Assembly (NCBI RefSeq): GCF_006539565.1
Contig: NZ_BJNG01000030.1
Span: 53,880 to 117,879 of the forward strand
Length of the DNA: 64,000 bases
DNA from: Pseudonocardia hydrocarbonoxydans
GTDB taxonomy: Bacteria > Actinomycetota > Actinomycetes > Mycobacteriales > Pseudonocardiaceae
Direction of reading: 5' to 3'
Position 1 is the stretch's first letter, and each line of letters opens with the position of its first letter. Made by a program: the position numbers and the translations under genes. The notes under the pieces were generated by a model. The model searched no databases. It was not told where the DNA came from and worked only from the letters and a program-made list of their open reading frames with translations. Below are positions 25,022 to 34,295 of the stretch, piece by piece.

Positions 25022-26185
25022 TCAGATCGCGTCCCAGCCCTCGACGTCCTGCGGCCGGCGCGGGCCCGGCCCGATGTACTGCGCGGACGGGCGCACGAGC
25101 TTGTTCTCGCGCTTCTGCTCCAGGATGTGCGCCGACCAGCCCGCGGTGCGGGCGCTGGTGAACATCGCGGGCATCATGTGCGGCGGCACCTGCGCGAAGT
25201 CCAGGATGACCGCCGCCCAGAACTCGACGTTCGTCTCGATGGGGTGGTCGGGCCGCCGCTCGCGCAGCTCGGCCAGCGCCGCCTGCTCCAGCGCGACGGC
25301 CACCTCGTAGCGCGGCGCGTTCAGCTCGCGGCAGGTGCGGCGCAGCACGCGGGCCCGCGGGTCCTCGGCCCGGTAGACCCGGTGCCCGAAGCCCATGAGC
25401 TTCTCCTTGCGGTCCAGGATGCCCTTGACCAGCCCGGTCGGGTCGTCGGTGCGCTCGACCTCCTCCAGCATCGGCAGCACGCGCGCGGGCGCGCCGCCGT
25501 GCAGCGGGCCGGACATGGCGCCGATCGCGCCCGACATCGCCGCGGCCACGTCGGCGCCGGTGGAGGCGATGACGCGCGCGGTGAACGTCGAGGCGTTCAT
25601 GCCGTGCTCGCACGCCGACACCCAGTAGGCGTCGATGGCCTTGGTGTGGGCCGGGTCGGGGTCGCCGCGCCAGCGCGTCATGAAGCGCTCGGTGATCGTG
25701 GTGCACTCGTCGATGCGGGCCTGCGGGACCGCCGGGACGCCGATCCCGCGGGCGGACTGCGCCACGTAGGACAGGGCCATCACCGAGGCGCGGGCCAGCT
25801 GCTCGCGGGCCTCCTCCTCGGGGGTGTCCAGCAGCGGCCGGTAGCCCCAGTAGGGGGCCAGCATGGCCAGCGCGGCCTGCACGTCGACGCGGACGTCACC
25901 GGTGTGCACGGGGATCGGGAACGGGTCGGCCGGGGGCAGGCCGGGGCCGAACCGGCCGTCGACGAGCAGGGCCCAGACGTTGCCGAAGCTGACCTTCCCG
26001 ACCAGGTCCTCGATGTCGACGCCGCGGTAGCGCAGGGCGCCGCCGTCCTTGTCGGGTTCGGCGATCTGGGTGCGGAAGGCGACGTGGCCCTCCAGGCCGG
26101 ACTTGAAACCGGGTGGGGGCGGGGGGACCGCCTCCGCCTGGGCTGCGGTTGCCGGCGCGGTCGGCGCCGTCGGCGCAGTGGACAC
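25022..26185 (-). CDS. citA: Citrate synthase 2 (CitA type)
   Basis: It condenses oxaloacetate and acetyl-CoA (or propionyl-CoA in 2-methylcitrate-type variants). The 387-residue protein has an Ala/Pro-rich N-terminal extension. Catalytic histidines are visible in ACEHGMNAST and GFGHRVYR. The position of the third catalytic residue reads TNVEFWAAVIL, Glu where the GltA copy in this window has Asp (NVDFYTGVIY). GTG 26185 is set by AGGAGG five bases upstream; the frame opens further to 26260 without support. Gene order (Rv0889c near Rv0896 gltA2) fits CitA. A 2-methylcitrate synthase role is possible, but no prpB/prpD lies nearby. Confidence 0.88.
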   Translation of the reverse strand: MSTAPTAPTAPATAAQAEAVPPPPPGFKSGLEGHVAFRTQIAEPDKDGGALRYRGVDIEDLVGKVSFGNVWALLVDGRFGPGLPPADPFPIPVHTGDVRVDVQAALAMLAPYWGYRPLLDTPEEEAREQLARASVMALSYVAQSARGIGVPAVPQARIDECTTITERFMTRWRGDPDPAHTKAIDAYWVSACEHGMNASTFTARVIASTGADVAAAMSGAIGAMSGPLHGGAPARVLPMLEEVERTDDPTGLVKGILDRKEKLMGFGHRVYRAEDPRARVLRRTCRELNAPRYEVAVALEQAALAELRERRPDHPIETNVEFWAAVILDFAQVPPHMMPAMFTSARTAGWSAHILEQKRENKLVRPSAQYIGPGPRRPQDVEGWDAI

Positions 26186-26455
26186 GCGTCCTCCTCGTGT
26201 GATCGCCCGACTGCGGACACCCCGGTCGACACCGGTGGCGTCGTCGGCCGGAGCACGCACAGATCCGGATCGGGTGCCCCGGACGTGCGCGAACCGCGTC
26301 CGGTCCGCGCGGGTGGGCGCGGGCGGGCACGGTTGGCGTCACACTGCCCGCGCGATGGGGCGGAGGCAACACGGCAGGCGGGTGGGATCGGTCACCGGGA
26401 TTGTCCGGGCCGTCGCGGGCACCTACCGTCACGGCGGGGTGACGGGAGGCGGTCG

Positions 26456-27100
26456 ATGACCGATCAGCTGGCGGGCATGCGCGTGGACTACCGGTCCGCC
26501 GGGCTCGACGTCGAGGACCTGGCGCCCACCTGGCACGCGCAGCTCGCGGCGTGGCTGGCCCAGGCCGAGGCCGACGGGGTGGTGGAGGCCAACGCGATGG
26601 TGCTGGCCACGGCGGGGGAGGACGGCCGCCCGACGTCGCGCACGGTGCTGTGCAAGGGACTCGACGCCCGCGGCGTCGTGTTCTTCACCAACTACACCTC
26701 CGCCAAGAGCCACGACCTGCGCGCGACGCGCTTCGCGAGCGCCACCTTCCCCTGGTACGCCCAGCACCGGCAGGCGCACGTGCGCGGCACCGTCGAGGCG
26801 GTCACGGCGGAGGAGACCGAGGCCTACTGGGCGACCCGCCCGCGCGGCTCCCAGCTCGGGGCGTGGGCGTCGGCGCAGTCGGTGCGCGTGCGCGACCGGC
26901 GCGTCCTGGACGACGCGCTCGCGGGCGTCACCCGCCGGTTCGGGGACGGCCCGGTGCCCGTGCCGCCGCACTGGGGCGGTTGGCGGATCGTGCCCGACCA
27001 GGTCGAGTTCTGGCAGGGCCGCACGAACCGGATGCACGACCGCCTGCGGTTCGAGGCCGACCGCGACCGCACCTGGACCGTCCGCCGCCTGGCCCCGTAG
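26456..27100 (+). CDS. pdxH: Pyridoxine/pyridoxamine 5'-phosphate oxidase
   Basis: PdxH is an FMN enzyme that oxidises PNP/PMP to pyridoxal phosphate. The 214-residue protein contains MRVDYRSAGLDVEDL, ANAMVLATAGEDGRPTSRTVLCKGLD (FMN contacts), FFTNYTSAKSHDLRA, and the diagnostic C-terminal stretch ending WQGRTNRMHDRLRF followed by WTVRRLAP. ATG 26456 has GGGAGG 8 nt upstream. A TACCGT at 26424-26429 is a possible -10, giving a short leader of about 20 nt. It diverges from citA across about 270 nt (26186-26455) that otherwise shows no gene. Confidence 0.95.
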   Translation: MTDQLAGMRVDYRSAGLDVEDLAPTWHAQLAAWLAQAEADGVVEANAMVLATAGEDGRPTSRTVLCKGLDARGVVFFTNYTSAKSHDLRATRFASATFPWYAQHRQAHVRGTVEAVTAEETEAYWATRPRGSQLGAWASAQSVRVRDRRVLDDALAGVTRRFGDGPVPVPPHWGGWRIVPDQVEFWQGRTNRMHDRLRFEADRDRTWTVRRLAP

Positions 27101-27104
27101 GCCG

Positions 27105-27199
27105 TGATCGGTGGTCCGGAACGGGATGCGGCTCCCATGATCACCGTCCTGGAACCGGGTGCGGGCTCAGGCCTGCCCTCCGTTCCCAGACGCCGATCA
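27105..27199. repeat. 95-bp symmetric intergenic dyad element
   Basis: TGATCGG (27105-27111) pairs with CCGATCA (27193-27199); after a 6-nt internal loop on each side, GGAACGG (27118-27124) pairs with CCGTTCC (27180-27186). The palindrome CAGGCCTG lies near the centre. The two halves also contain imperfect direct copies of a GATC-N-GTCC-GGAAC-GGG-GCGG pattern. It lies between pdxH and an MFS gene on the same strand. It may be a terminator, a REP-like intergenic repeat or a structured RNA. Confidence 0.5.
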
Positions 27200-27311
27200 T
27201 GACTCACCCCGCACCCGTCGATCGTCCGTTTCGTACGGATCGTGCCGGGTCGTGACCGTCGCGCGCCACATCTCCCGGACTCCCGCCCGACCCGCGTGGT
27301 AAGTCTGGGGC

Positions 27312-28625
27312 GTGCCCGGCCCGGAACCCCCCACCGTCCCGACGGCGGGGAACCACGGGGCCCCTACCCGGCGCCTGGCCCGGCTGCGGAGCGTGCTGGC
27401 CGACACCCGCCCCCTGCGGACGCCGTCCTACCGCAGGCTCTGGCTGGCCGGGGTCGTCACGATCATCGGGGCGCAGCTCTCGGTCGTCGCCGTGCCCACG
27501 CAGATCTACCAGCTCACCGGGTCCTCGGCCTGGGTCGGGCTGACGGGACTGTTCGGGCTGGTCCCGCTGGTCGTGTTCGGGCTGTGGGGCGGGGCGATCG
27601 CCGACGCCGTCGACCGGCGCACGCTGCTGCTGGTCACCGGGGCCGGGATCGCGGTGAGCTCGCTGCTGCTGTGGGTCACCTCGGCCACCGGCATCGGCGG
27701 GGTGTGGCTGATCCTGGTGCTCTTCGCGGTGCAGTCGGGCATGCTGGCGGTCAACCAGCCCACCCGCAACGCGGTCATCCCGCGCCTGCTCCCGGCCGAG
27801 CAGCTGCCCGCGGCCAACGCGCTGAACATGACCGTCGCCCAGATCGGGGCCATCGCGGGCCCGCTACTGGCCGGGGTGCTCATCCCGGTCATCGGGCTGC
27901 CGACGCTCTACCTGCTCGACGCGATCGCGCTGCTCGCCACGCTGTGGGCCACCTGGCGCCTGCCCCCGGTGCCGCCCGAGCCGCGCCCGGCCGGGGCGCC
28001 GAGGCGCCGGGCCGGGCTGCGCGAGGTCGTCGACGGCTTCCGCTACGCCGCCGCCTACCCGGTGCTGCTGGTGTCGTTCCTCATCGACATCGTCGCGATG
28101 GCGTTCGGGATGCCGCGGATCGTGTTCCCCGAGATGTCGCAGACGGTCTTCGGCGACCCGCCGGGCGGTGGTCCCGCGCTGGGCCTGCTGTTCGCGGCCA
28201 TCCCGATCGGCATGGTCGTGGCCGGGCTGTTCTCCGGCTGGCTGCACCGCGTGCGGCGCCAGGGGGTGGCGGTCACCGTCGCGATCTGCGTCTGGGGTGT
28301 CGCCGTCGCGCTGTTCGGGCTGACCAGCTCGCTGTGGCTGGCCGTGCTGTTCCTGGCGCTCGGCGGGGCGGCCGACCTCGTCAGCTCGGTGTACCGGTCC
28401 TCGATGCTGCAGTCGGTGGCCACCGACGAGATGCGCGGGCGGATGCAGGGCGTGTTCATCGTGGTGGTCGCGGGCGGCCCGCGCGTCGCCGACATGTGGC
28501 ACGGGCCCGCGGCGGCGGTGGCCGGCCCGGGGCCCGCGGTGGTGGCCGGTGGCGTGGCGGTGGTCGTCGGGGCGTTGCTGGTCGTGCGCCGCTACCCGGC
28601 GTTCTGGCGCTACCGCGGGCCCTGA
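27312..28625 (+). CDS. MFS transporter, MFS_3/EntS-like
   Basis: This 437-residue carrier has about 12 helices after a 38-residue polar N terminus. Motifs: TPSYRRLWLAGVVTIIGAQLSVVAVPTQIYQLTGSSAWVGLTG in helices 1-2, GGAIADAVDRRTLL in the 2-3 loop, and SGMLAVNQPTRNAVIPRLLP after helix 4, as in the MFS_3 group. Substrate is not predictable. GTG 27312 follows TAAGTCT at leaderless-like spacing. The gene ends 12 nt before the convergent agmatinase stop, with no hairpin between. Confidence 0.85.
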   Translation: MPGPEPPTVPTAGNHGAPTRRLARLRSVLADTRPLRTPSYRRLWLAGVVTIIGAQLSVVAVPTQIYQLTGSSAWVGLTGLFGLVPLVVFGLWGGAIADAVDRRTLLLVTGAGIAVSSLLLWVTSATGIGGVWLILVLFAVQSGMLAVNQPTRNAVIPRLLPAEQLPAANALNMTVAQIGAIAGPLLAGVLIPVIGLPTLYLLDAIALLATLWATWRLPPVPPEPRPAGAPRRRAGLREVVDGFRYAAAYPVLLVSFLIDIVAMAFGMPRIVFPEMSQTVFGDPPGGGPALGLLFAAIPIGMVVAGLFSGWLHRVRRQGVAVTVAICVWGVAVALFGLTSSLWLAVLFLALGGAADLVSSVYRSSMLQSVATDEMRGRMQGVFIVVVAGGPRVADMWHGPAAAVAGPGPAVVAGGVAVVVGALLVVRRYPAFWRYRGP

Positions 28626-28637
28626 CCGACCGGCGGC

Positions 28638-29651
28638 TCAGCGACCGTCCAGCAGCGGGCGGCGCGGGTCCCACACCGTGCCGTCGACGGCGTCGCGGCG
28701 GCGCCGGGCCATGCCGGAGAGCACCTCCAGCACCACGCGGTTGGCCAGCAGGGACGTGACGTCGGCGTGGTCGTGGGGCGGCGACACCTCCACCACGTCG
28801 ACGCCGACGACCGGCAGCTCGTGGGCGAGGCGGCGCACGGCGTCGAGCAGCTCGCGGGCGGTGAGGCCGCCGGGCTCCGGGGTGCCGGTGCCGGGGGCGT
28901 GGCCGGGGTCGCAGACGTCGATGTCGACGGAGAGGAACACGCCGTCGCAGTCGTCGACGGCGATCGCGGAGGCCTCGGTGAGGCAGGTGTCCAGCCCGCG
29001 GGCGACGATCTCGGTCATCTCGTAGGAGCGCATCCCCTGCGCGGCCATCCAGGACAGCGTCTCCGGGCCCGGCCAGTACCCGCGCAGCCCGATCTGCAGG
29101 AACCGGTCGCCGCGCAGCACGCCGGACTCGATGAGCCGGCGCATCGGCTGTCCGTGCCCGACCAGCGAGCCGAACTCGACGTCGCCGGTGTCGGCGTGCG
29201 CGTCGAAGTGGACCATCGAGACCCGCCCCTGTCCCAGATGCTGGGCGACCCCGGCCGCGTCGGGCCACGCGATCGTGTGGTCTCCGCCGAGCACCAGCGG
29301 GACGGCTCCGGCCGCCGCGATCGCGTACACCGCGGCCTGCAGGTCGCGGACCGAGCGCTCGGCGTCACCGGAGAACATCTCGACGTCCCCGGCGTCGTGC
29401 ACGGCGAGGTCCGCCAGGCCGTCGACGCGCAGGGCCAGCGAGGGCCGCGAACCGTCCTGCGGCAGGTAGCAGGACTGCCGGATGTGCTGCGGGCCGAACC
29501 GGGCGCCCGGCCGGTGCGAGGTCCCGCCGTCGAACGGGGCACCCAGGACGACGACCGCGGCACCGGCGTAGGACGCGGGGTCCGACCAGTCGCAGCGGGG
29601 CACGCCGAGGAAGGTGATGTCGGGGCCGAACTGCGTGCCGTAGCGGGCCAT
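28638..29651 (-). CDS. speB: Agmatinase/ureohydrolase family enzyme
   Basis: This 337-residue binuclear manganese hydrolase converts agmatine (or a related guanidine) to putrescine and urea. Metal-binding motifs are LGGDHT, MVHFDAHADTGD and SVDIDVCDPGHAPGTGTPEPGG; the last matches the agmatinase/arginase signature. EVSPPHDHADVTSLLANRVVLEVL closes the domain. ATG 29651 has an AGGAG eight bases upstream; the frame stays open much further upstream, but that part is only the complement of gltA. Because the ureohydrolase family also includes guanidinobutyrase and formiminoglutamase, the exact substrate is less certain than the chemistry. Confidence 0.88.
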   Translation of the reverse strand: MARYGTQFGPDITFLGVPRCDWSDPASYAGAAVVVLGAPFDGGTSHRPGARFGPQHIRQSCYLPQDGSRPSLALRVDGLADLAVHDAGDVEMFSGDAERSVRDLQAAVYAIAAAGAVPLVLGGDHTIAWPDAAGVAQHLGQGRVSMVHFDAHADTGDVEFGSLVGHGQPMRRLIESGVLRGDRFLQIGLRGYWPGPETLSWMAAQGMRSYEMTEIVARGLDTCLTEASAIAVDDCDGVFLSVDIDVCDPGHAPGTGTPEPGGLTARELLDAVRRLAHELPVVGVDVVEVSPPHDHADVTSLLANRVVLEVLSGMARRRRDAVDGTVWDPRRPLLDGR

Positions 29652-29762
29652 CGGGGGTGCTCCTGACGTGAACCGGGCACCTCTGCCCGGCGTACCGTGG
29701 GCTGGGCGCACTAGCGTGACGCTCAACAGACTTGGACCACGCGAGTGTGAGGGAACCTCCAC

Positions 29763-31064
<1,302 letters not shown>

Positions 31065-31082
31065 GCCCCCGCCCCCCGGTGT

Positions 31083-31143
31083 GAATTGCAGGAAGGCCAC
31101 CTTCACGCAGCTAGGTTGCGTGAAGGTGGCCTTCCGGCAATTC
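31083..31143. terminator. Long palindromic bidirectional terminator after gltA
   Basis: Two 27-nt arms (31083-31109 and 31117-31143) pair with a single mismatch around a 7-nt loop. The core gaaggccaccttcacg is, from memory, a motif seen repeatedly between genes of Amycolatopsis and Pseudonocardia. It separates the convergent gltA and terD-like genes. Confidence 0.85.
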
Positions 31144-31153
31144 CGGGGCGGGC

Positions 31154-32431
31154 TCAGCCGGGCTGGCAGCGGCCCGCGTAGGTCGTCAGACCGAGGCCGT
31201 GGCGCTTCTTGCTCCGGCCCACCGGCCCGTTCCTGGGCTTCTGCACCCACCGGCCCTGCGTGTCCAGCCCGGGCATGCGCTCGCTGAGCATGCGGCTGTA
31301 GCGCGTCTCGCCGTCGACGGTGAGGATCCCGTCCCGCACGTCGATGTGGGCGACGGTGGCCCAGAACGAGTTCCTGCCGTTGCCGACGTGCACCAGGATC
31401 TCGTCGGCGTCGGGCCCCGGCTTCCCGTCGCGCCCGGCCCGGCCGTACCGGATCGCGATGCGCGGCCGGCCGAACGCGTCGATCGCCCCGCCCCCGTTGT
31501 CGACGCTCTGGTAGACGTTGACGAGCACGTCACCGTTCTCGGTGGGGGTCATCTCCACCTGCTCGACGGCCGGTGCGCCGCCCCGGCCCGGGCCCGTGCT
31601 GTCGCCGAAGTGGTGGATGTGCGGCCAGGTGGCGAGATCCCCGCGGTGGCCCTCCTCCCCGCTGATGACGACGAACTCGCCGGTCTCCTCGTTGCGGCAG
31701 AAGAAGTAGACGTCGAGGTCGCCGGTGCCGTAGCGGGTGACGTTCCCGTCGCGGTCGTAGACGGCCCCGCGCCCGTCCCACTCCAGCCCGACGGTGAGCA
31801 CCCAGCCCGCCTCGCCCCGGCTCTTGCGCAGGTCGATGCGGGCGGTGCGGTCGGGGGAGTCCTTCGTCAGGGAGATCGACACCTTCTCCGTCCGCACCGG
31901 CTCGACCGGCGGTGCGGGCCGGTCGACGGGTGCGGCCTCCGGCTCGTCCACCTCGATGCCGTGCTCGCCGGCGAACGCGGCCAGGCCCGCGCTGTAGCCC
32001 TGACCGATCGCGTCGAGCCGCCAGCCCGCCCCGCGCCGGTACAGCGCCACCATCTGCAGGACGGTCTCGCTGCCCAGCCCGGCGGGGGTGAACGTCAGCT
32101 CCTGGCCGGGGCCGCGCACGCCGACCACCATCTCGCCGACGTCGCCGAAGCGCGCCCCCTGCGCCTCCGTGCTGCCGGTGACGAGCACGCGCTCGACGTC
32201 GGCGGGCACGCCGGACAGGTCGATCTCGACGGCCCCGTCGCCGGTCAAGGCCACCCCGTCGCGGCGCGGGTTGTTGAAGAACACCAGGTCGTCGTCGGTG
32301 CGGACCCGCCCGTCGGCGCCGAGCAGCACCGCGGCGACGTCGACCAGGCCCGCGGCCCCGGGTGCGGTGCCGATGTCGACCACGTACCGCGCGGCGGTCA
32401 GGTCCGTCCGCGATCCCTTCGACACGTCCAC
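31154..32431 (-). CDS. Double TerD-domain stress protein
   Basis: The protein has 425 residues with two TerD-type calcium-binding modules. The first (about 1-160) shows the classic VDVAAVLLGADGRVRTDDDLVFFNNPRRDG pattern and an acidic EIDLSGVPADVERVLV loop. The second (about 185-410) is more diverged: DRTARIDLRKSRGEAGWVLTVGLEWDG, DLDVYFFCRNEETGEFVVISGEE, and FGRPRIAIRYG. The linker is Pro/Val-rich. TerD proteins are linked to tellurite, phage and envelope stress, usually in ter operons with TerC and TerA, but no such partners are near, so this is an orphan copy. GTG 32431 is set by a GGAGG upstream. Confidence 0.85.
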   Translation of the reverse strand: MDVSKGSRTDLTAARYVVDIGTAPGAAGLVDVAAVLLGADGRVRTDDDLVFFNNPRRDGVALTGDGAVEIDLSGVPADVERVLVTGSTEAQGARFGDVGEMVVGVRGPGQELTFTPAGLGSETVLQMVALYRRGAGWRLDAIGQGYSAGLAAFAGEHGIEVDEPEAAPVDRPAPPVEPVRTEKVSISLTKDSPDRTARIDLRKSRGEAGWVLTVGLEWDGRGAVYDRDGNVTRYGTGDLDVYFFCRNEETGEFVVISGEEGHRGDLATWPHIHHFGDSTGPGRGGAPAVEQVEMTPTENGDVLVNVYQSVDNGGGAIDAFGRPRIAIRYGRAGRDGKPGPDADEILVHVGNGRNSFWATVAHIDVRDGILTVDGETRYSRMLSERMPGLDTQGRWVQKPRNGPVGRSKKRHGLGLTTYAGRCQPG

Positions 32432-32493
32432 GGGTCCCCCTCCGGTCCGGCGTCGCGACCGAATGTGCCACAGCGGACGGCGAGGGTCGGCGC

Positions 32494-33630
32494 CTACGGC
32501 GGGGCGAAGCGCAGCTGCCCGGCCAGCGCCCGGGTCGACAGCGCCGACGGGACGAGTCGCAGCACCGCGTCCCGGGCCCGGCCCGCGGGGCCGCGCAGGC
32601 CGAGCAGCCGGTGCATGCGGGCGGCCTGGTGCTGCAGGGCGGTCGTGCGGCGGCGGCGCAGGGCGTCGTAGCGGGCCCACGCGGCCGCGACCCCGTCCGC
32701 CGTGGCACCGGTGAGCACCGCCCCGAGCGCGGCCGCGTCCTCCAGCGCCTGGCAGGCCCCCTGGCCGAGGTCCGGGGTCATCGCGTGCGCCGCGTCGCCG
32801 AGCAGCGCGATCCGGCCGACGGCGAGCGCCGGTAGCGGGGTCACGAGCTGCGCGGTCTCCACCACGTGGACGTCCGCGGGTGCGGTCGCGTCGATCAGTG
32901 CGGCGACGCACGGGTGCCAGTCGGCGCGCCGCCCGCGCAGCCAGCGGTGCCGCGCCACCGGCTCGTCCGGGGCGGCGTCGTGCCAGGTGGCGTACCAGTA
33001 CACGTCGCCGTCGGACATCGGCATGCAGCCGAAGCGGTCACCGGTGCGGTGGTCGAGCAGCTCGCCGGGGGTGAGCTCCGCCCCGGGCGCGACGCCGGTC
33101 GCCACGGCCCGCGCGGCGGTCTCGCCCGATCCGCGCAGCCCGGGATGGGCCGGGAACAGCGCCGACCGCAGCCGGCTGCCCGCCCCGTCGGCGACCACGA
33201 CGGCGTCGGCCCGCCGGCCGTCGACGGTGACGCCGTCCGGGACCTCCCGCAGCTCCGCGACGGGACGGCCGGTCACGACGGTGCCCGCGGGCAGCGTCGC
33301 GCCGAGCAGCCGGTGCAGCCAGGGCCGGGGCAGCACGGTCATCGGAGCGCCGACGAGTGCGCGCAGTGCGTCCTGGTCGGTGGCCAGCAGCGCCCGCCCG
33401 TGCCGGTCGCGGATGCCGCCGTCGGTGAACGGGACGGCCCGCTCGCGGACCGGCCCGCCGAGCCCGAGCGCGTCGAGGGCCAGCACGCCGTTCGGCATGA
33501 TCGCGATGCCCGCCCCGGTCTCGCGCAGCCCGTCGGCCCGCTCCAGCACCGTCACCGCGTGCCCGGCGCGGTGGGCCGCGACCGCCGCGGCCAGTCCGCC
33601 CAGCCCGGCCCCCACCACCGTGATGTCCAT
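32494..33630 (-). CDS. FAD-dependent monooxygenase (group A flavoprotein hydroxylase)
   Basis: This 378-residue PHBH-fold enzyme has the dinucleotide motif VVGAGLGGLAAAVAAHRAGH (6-25), the DG-type segment VVVADGAGSRLRSALFP, and the GD motif LLGDAAHAMTPDLGQGACQALEDA. It hydroxylates an aromatic or similar substrate with NAD(P)H and O2. The substrate is unknown. It diverges from a TetR regulator across 59 bp that holds two identical 16-bp palindromes, so induction by a substrate-like ligand is likely. A GGAGG lies just upstream of ATG 33630. Confidence 0.9.
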   Translation of the reverse strand: MDITVVGAGLGGLAAAVAAHRAGHAVTVLERADGLRETGAGIAIMPNGVLALDALGLGGPVRERAVPFTDGGIRDRHGRALLATDQDALRALVGAPMTVLPRPWLHRLLGATLPAGTVVTGRPVAELREVPDGVTVDGRRADAVVVADGAGSRLRSALFPAHPGLRGSGETAARAVATGVAPGAELTPGELLDHRTGDRFGCMPMSDGDVYWYATWHDAAPDEPVARHRWLRGRRADWHPCVAALIDATAPADVHVVETAQLVTPLPALAVGRIALLGDAAHAMTPDLGQGACQALEDAAALGAVLTGATADGVAAAWARYDALRRRRTTALQHQAARMHRLLGLRGPAGRARDAVLRLVPSALSTRALAGQLRFAPP

Positions 33631-33640
33631 CGACGCCTCC

Positions 33641-33656
33641 CTCTACGCTTGTAGAG
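33641..33656. promoter_or_regulatory. TetR operator 1 (CTCTAC-N4-GTAGAG)
   Basis: Perfect 6-bp inverted repeat with a 4-bp spacer, 11 bp upstream of the monooxygenase start. An identical half-site pair occurs at 33667-33682, 26 bp away centre to centre. Identity and position make it a confident operator for the adjacent TetR protein. Confidence 0.8.
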
Positions 33657-33666
33657 ACCGTACCGG

Positions 33667-33682
33667 CTCTACAGAAGTAGAG
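33667..33682. promoter_or_regulatory. TetR operator 2 (CTCTAC-N4-GTAGAG)
   Basis: Second copy of the 16-bp palindrome, ending 7 bp before GTG 33690 of the tetR-like gene. Its GTAGAGG also overlaps the Shine-Dalgarno region of that gene. Together the two sites could allow separate control of each divergent gene. Confidence 0.8.
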
Positions 33683-33689
33683 GAAGACC

Positions 33690-34295
33690 GTGAGCGACCG
33701 GCGTACCGAGATCCTCGACGCGGCCCTGCGCGTGCTGGCCGAGCAGGGGATGCGCGGCCTCACCCACCGGGCCGTCGACGCGGCGGCCGGCATCGCCGCG
33801 GGCAGCACCTCCTACTACCTGCGCAGCCGGGCGGCGCTGGTGTCGGGCTGCGTGGAGCGGCTGCTGGAGCTGGACCTGGAGCGCGAGCTCCCCGACCTCG
33901 GCGCCGCCACCGACCTCCTCGACGGCCTCGTCGCCGTCGCCGTGTCGATGGCGACCACCGGGCGGCACCGGACCCTGGCCCGCTACGAGCTGAGCCTCGC
34001 CGCCGTCCGTGACCCCGAGCTGCGGGCCGCACTGCTCGGCGGGGGCGACACCGTCCGCCGTCTCGGTGCCGCGCTGCTCGCCCGCGCGGGCGCCGCGGAC
34101 CCGGCGGCCGCCGCCGGGGAGCTCGCCGCGGTCGTCGACGGGCTGGTCCTCACGGTCCTGGTCCGCGGTCCCGACGACCCCGCCGGGCTCGCGGCGCACC
34201 TGCGGCCGCCGCTGGCGCGGGCCCTGGCGTCGCTGCTCGGACCCGTCGCCGCGCGAACGGGTGCGCCGGCGGATAGCGTCGCGCCCCATGAGTGA
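33690..34295 (+). CDS. TetR-family transcriptional regulator
   Basis: The protein has 201 residues. The N-terminal HTH (about 4-50) reads RRTEILDAALRVLAEQGMRGLTHRAVDAAAGIAAGSTSYYLRSRAALV, a complete TetR DNA-binding domain with the YYLRSRAAL recognition/positioning region. The ligand-binding part is helical and alanine-rich and resembles TetR_C-type domains of repressors such as YxaF. GTG 33690 follows GAGGAAG. It is transcribed away from the flavin monooxygenase gene and very probably represses that gene and itself through the two CTCTAC-N4-GTAGAG sites. The end overlaps phr by 8 nt. Confidence 0.9.
   Translation: MSDRRTEILDAALRVLAEQGMRGLTHRAVDAAAGIAAGSTSYYLRSRAALVSGCVERLLELDLERELPDLGAATDLLDGLVAVAVSMATTGRHRTLARYELSLAAVRDPELRAALLGGGDTVRRLGAALLARAGAADPAAAAGELAAVVDGLVLTVLVRGPDDPAGLAAHLRPPLARALASLLGPVAARTGAPADSVAPHE

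Noticed and set aside
31081..31150. Similar peptide strings (RKATFTQ...VKVAF) on both strands near 31.1 kb
   Set aside because: They arise because the long palindromic terminator reads the same on both strands, not from a gene.
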